Assembly: GCA_964408955.1 (NCBI GenBank)
Contig: CAYPBK010000025.1
Coordinates: 1 to 35,135, forward strand
Length of the DNA stretch: 35,135 bases
Direction of reading: 5' to 3'
From: JAAYKT01 sp964408955
GTDB lineage: Bacteria > Bacillota > Clostridia > Lutisporales > Lutisporaceae
Shown: piece after piece, positions 33,017-35,135 of the stretch
How positions within the stretch are numbered: position 1 is the stretch's first letter
Layout of the letters: the number at the start of each line of letters is the position of its first letter
Program-made: the position numbers and the translations under genes
The notes under the pieces: model-generated
Databases searched by the model: none
Told to the model about the DNA's origin: nothing
Seen by the model: only the letters and a program-made list of their open reading frames with translations

Positions 33017-33186
33017 GATTATTAATATTTGATATAGATTGCATTGTGGAGAGGCTTAGAATCTGTTAGCGCAGAGAAGGATTAGTTGCGTCAACTGTTT
33101 GAGCGAAGCGAGTTTTGGCGCAACCCGTAACAAGCTTACAGATTATTTGCCATGTAACTCCTGCAATCGTATCAAATATAATAATC
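33017..33186 (+). repeat. 170-nt structured intergenic repeat, copy 2
   Basis: Same length and orientation as copy 1. It differs from copy 1 mainly in the unpaired stretch 33066-33084 and at single positions. The terminal arm base that is T in copy 1 (G-U pair) is C here (G-C pair), so pairing is kept. Outer arms 33017-33034 with 33170-33186, next stem GATTGCA/TGCAATC, inner stems AATCTGT/ACAGATT and GTTGCG/CGCAAC. Confidence 0.85.
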
Positions 33187-33358
33187 AATACTGAAAATGT
33201 AGCAAAAATAAAAATCGTTATAAAAAATTTACTTACTTTTTGCTATGCCAATAAAGGTTTTTTTATTATATTGTTGAATTGTTATAACAAGGCTTAAACC
33301 AAGCCCAAGATAAGCTGCGGCCTGAGAAAAATGAAAACTCTAATGATGGAGGTATAAA

Positions 33359-34981
33359 ATGAAGATTAGTTTTTATGGAGCAGCAGGTATGGTAACCGGA
33401 TCCTGCTTTTTACTGGAGACTGATAATATTAAAATTTTAGTTGACTGCGGAATGTTTCAAGGAGATGAGGATTCAGATATTCTAAATAGAGCTGATTTCC
33501 CTTTTGATCCTTCAACCATCGATTTCCTTTTCCTCACACATTCCCATATTGACCATAGCGGCAGAATACCCCTTATTACTAAAAGAGGTTTTAAAGGCAA
33601 GATTATTACCACTATGGCTTCAATGGATTTATGCGGCATAATGCTGACTGATAGCGGCTATATACAAGAGATGGAAACGGAATGGATTAATCGAAAGAAC
33701 CTAAGAGCCGGCAAGCCATTAATTGAACCTTTGTATACTATTACAGACGCAAAGAATTCCTTAGAATATTTTCAAACGATACCTCTTAACGAGATTGTAT
33801 CCTTTAGTGATGATTTGGAAGTGAGATTTATAAATGCCGGTCATGTACTTGGCGCTTCAATAATAGAAATCTGGATAAAAGAGAATGGTCATAAAGAAAA
33901 AATTGTTTTTACGGGAGATTTAGGCAATAAAGATATGCCAATATTAAAGGATCCCGAGAATGTTTTTGATGCTGACTATTTGGTTATTGAATCAACCTAT
34001 GGGAATAGAACTCATAGTGAAATTAAAAATACTACCTTGTTGTTATTGGATGTTATCACGGACACCATAGAACGAGAAGGAAATATTGTCATTCCGTCTT
34101 TTGCAGTAGGCAGGACTCAAGAGCTTTTATATATGTTAAACCTTCTGAAAGAAAATAAGTTTTCAAAGATTAAAAAAATCCCTGTTTTTATTGATAGTCC
34201 TCTTGCAATCAATGCAACCAGGATATTTTCCCGCCATTCTGATTTATTTGATAGCGAAACCAAAGAATTACTGAAAGCAGGGGATGACCCTTTTGATTTT
34301 CCAAATTTGGTTTTTACAGAAACTTCGGAGGAATCCAAAGCTATTAATTTTCATGAAGGAAGTTGCATTATTGTATCTGCAAGCGGGATGTGTGATGCGG
34401 GACGTATTAAGCATCATCTGAAACATAATTTATGGAAAGGTAATTCGTCTGTAGTTTTTGTCGGTTACCAGGCAAAAGGCTCTTTGGGCAGGAGAATTCT
34501 GGATGGCGATAAAAAAGTAAAATTATTTGGTGAAGATATCTATGTTAATTGCAATATATATAAACTGGACGGTCTATCAGGTCATGCAGACCGTAACGGT
34601 ATATTGGAATGGATATCCTCGTTTACCAGGAAACCTAAAAGAATATTTTTAGTACATGGTGAGGAGGACGCATTAAGGGAGTTAAAATGTTCTATTAAAG
34701 GCGAGTTAAATCTAAATGCTCATGTTGCACAATTAGGCGAAACTATTGATTTTTCAAAAGAAACTGAATACTTTAAAGACTCAGGAGTTATCGTAGATTC
34801 CAGGAAGAGCTTGCTACATTTGATAAAAGAGCTTAAAGATATACGATCTGCTTTGAAAGGCATACTTACCGGTGGTGACGCTAATCGTGAACTATTGGAT
34901 AAGCTGGAATTAAAAGAAATCGAGTCCGGTGTAAATAAAATAAAGCAAGAGATTAGTAATTTAAATAATAAGCAGCACTGA
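33359..34981 (+). CDS. Beta-CASP metallo-beta-lactamase RNase-type hydrolase
   Basis: 540 aa. MBL zinc motif H61-S-H63-I-D65-H66, further metal motifs NAGHVLGAS and FTGDLGN, then the beta-CASP insert (IPSFAVGRTQELLYMLN, SASGMCDAGRIKHHL) and the RMMBL motif LSGHADRNGILEW and VHGE. Related to Ysh1/CPSF-like proteins widespread in bacteria, expected to act on RNA; the substrate is unknown. No KH domain is visible. A short helical C-terminal tail (about 480-540) follows. Shine-Dalgarno GGAGG upstream. Confidence 0.92.
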   Translation: MKISFYGAAGMVTGSCFLLETDNIKILVDCGMFQGDEDSDILNRADFPFDPSTIDFLFLTHSHIDHSGRIPLITKRGFKGKIITTMASMDLCGIMLTDSGYIQEMETEWINRKNLRAGKPLIEPLYTITDAKNSLEYFQTIPLNEIVSFSDDLEVRFINAGHVLGASIIEIWIKENGHKEKIVFTGDLGNKDMPILKDPENVFDADYLVIESTYGNRTHSEIKNTTLLLLDVITDTIEREGNIVIPSFAVGRTQELLYMLNLLKENKFSKIKKIPVFIDSPLAINATRIFSRHSDLFDSETKELLKAGDDPFDFPNLVFTETSEESKAINFHEGSCIIVSASGMCDAGRIKHHLKHNLWKGNSSVVFVGYQAKGSLGRRILDGDKKVKLFGEDIYVNCNIYKLDGLSGHADRNGILEWISSFTRKPKRIFLVHGEEDALRELKCSIKGELNLNAHVAQLGETIDFSKETEYFKDSGVIVDSRKSLLHLIKELKDIRSALKGILTGGDANRELLDKLELKEIESGVNKIKQEISNLNNKQH

Positions 34982-34994
34982 AGCTATGGTTTCA

Positions 34995-35036
34995 TCTGAA
35001 CAGCAACTCATGCGTTACTGTTCAGAAGTATTTTTT
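34995..35036 (+). terminator. Terminator of the beta-CASP gene
   Basis: TCTGAACAG (34995-35003) and CTGTTCAGA (35018-35026) form a perfect 9-bp stem; a T-run (35031-35036) follows and touches repeat copy 3. Confidence 0.7.
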
Positions 35037-35037
35037 A

Positions 35038-35135
35038 GATTATTAATATTTGATAAAGATTGCATTGTGGAGAGGCTTAAAATCTGTTAGCGCAGTGGAG
35101 GATCAGTTGCGTCAACTGTTTGAGCGAAGCGAGTT
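35038..35135 (+). repeat. 170-nt structured repeat, copy 3 (cut by window end)
   Basis: The first 98 nt of the element, identical in order to copies 1 and 2 with few changes; the remainder lies outside the window. Confidence 0.85.

Noticed and set aside
33115..33297. 60-aa ORF over repeat copy 2
   Set aside because: Overlaps the repeat in a different way from the ORF over copy 1; no shared protein between copies.

Overview
The window is AT-rich DNA from an endospore-forming anaerobe of the Clostridia/Tissierellia type (Bacillota). The signs are spo0A, spoIIM, ytfJ (gerW), two sporulation-type D,D-carboxypeptidases, ferredoxin-dependent 2-oxoacid oxidoreductase genes, an ispH-rpsA fusion, and gene orders typical of clostridial chromosomes (nudF-spoIIM-xerD-punA-pdp-dacF; scpA-scpB-DUF2953-ytfJ-dacB; flavoprotein-cmk-plsC-ispH/rpsA). 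Nearly all genes read on the + strand. The exceptions are a cardiolipin synthase and one tRNA-Pro.

Layout. 1-730: 3' end of a group II (probably IIC) intron, with the C-terminal part of its reverse transcriptase and domains V/VI. 787-1644: spo0A behind a textbook sigma-H promoter that carries an embedded 0A box. 1731-3288 (-): cardiolipin synthase, interrupted by a 10-N gap plus 114 nt that encode part of a DUF4143-type ATPase; this is probably an assembly chimera. 3423-10002: nudF, spoIIM, xerD, two diverged purine nucleoside phosphorylases, pyrimidine nucleoside phosphorylase and dacF (nucleoside salvage plus sporulation and wall genes). 10354-15168: M50 peptidase, scpA, scpB, DUF2953, ytfJ, a second D,D-carboxypeptidase and a GNAT protein. 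15212-22712: central and amino-acid metabolism, namely a stand-alone biotin-dependent carboxyltransferase, surE, a four-subunit 2-oxoacid:ferredoxin oxidoreductase, an RpiR regulator and glutamate dehydrogenase. 22816-27860: HI0933-type flavoprotein, a small membrane protein, cmk (apparently with an ATA start), plsC and ispH-rpsA. 28103-31403: a four-gene iron-sulfur/flavin amine or imino-acid dehydrogenase. 31716-34981: an orphan cheR, tRNA-Pro(CGG) and a beta-CASP metallo-beta-lactamase RNase.

Glutamate dehydrogenase next to the 2-oxoacid:ferredoxin oxidoreductase suggests glutamate -> 2-oxoglutarate -> succinyl-CoA with reduced ferredoxin. The Fe-S/flavin dehydrogenase would feed electrons from another amino or imino acid. 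This fits an amino-acid-fermenting anaerobe (inference).

The most notable unexplained structure is a 170-nt intergenic repeat. It is present in two full copies (10062-10231, 33017-33186), one copy cut by the window end (35038-35135) and one partial 3' copy (32895-32954). Its ends and interior pair into one long rod, and the paired bases are conserved between copies. Other points for a second look are the ATA start of cmk, an internal Shine-Dalgarno and ATG exactly at the IspH/S1 junction, the altered base-recognition residues of the second purine nucleoside phosphorylase, and the cls/DUF4143 chimera.
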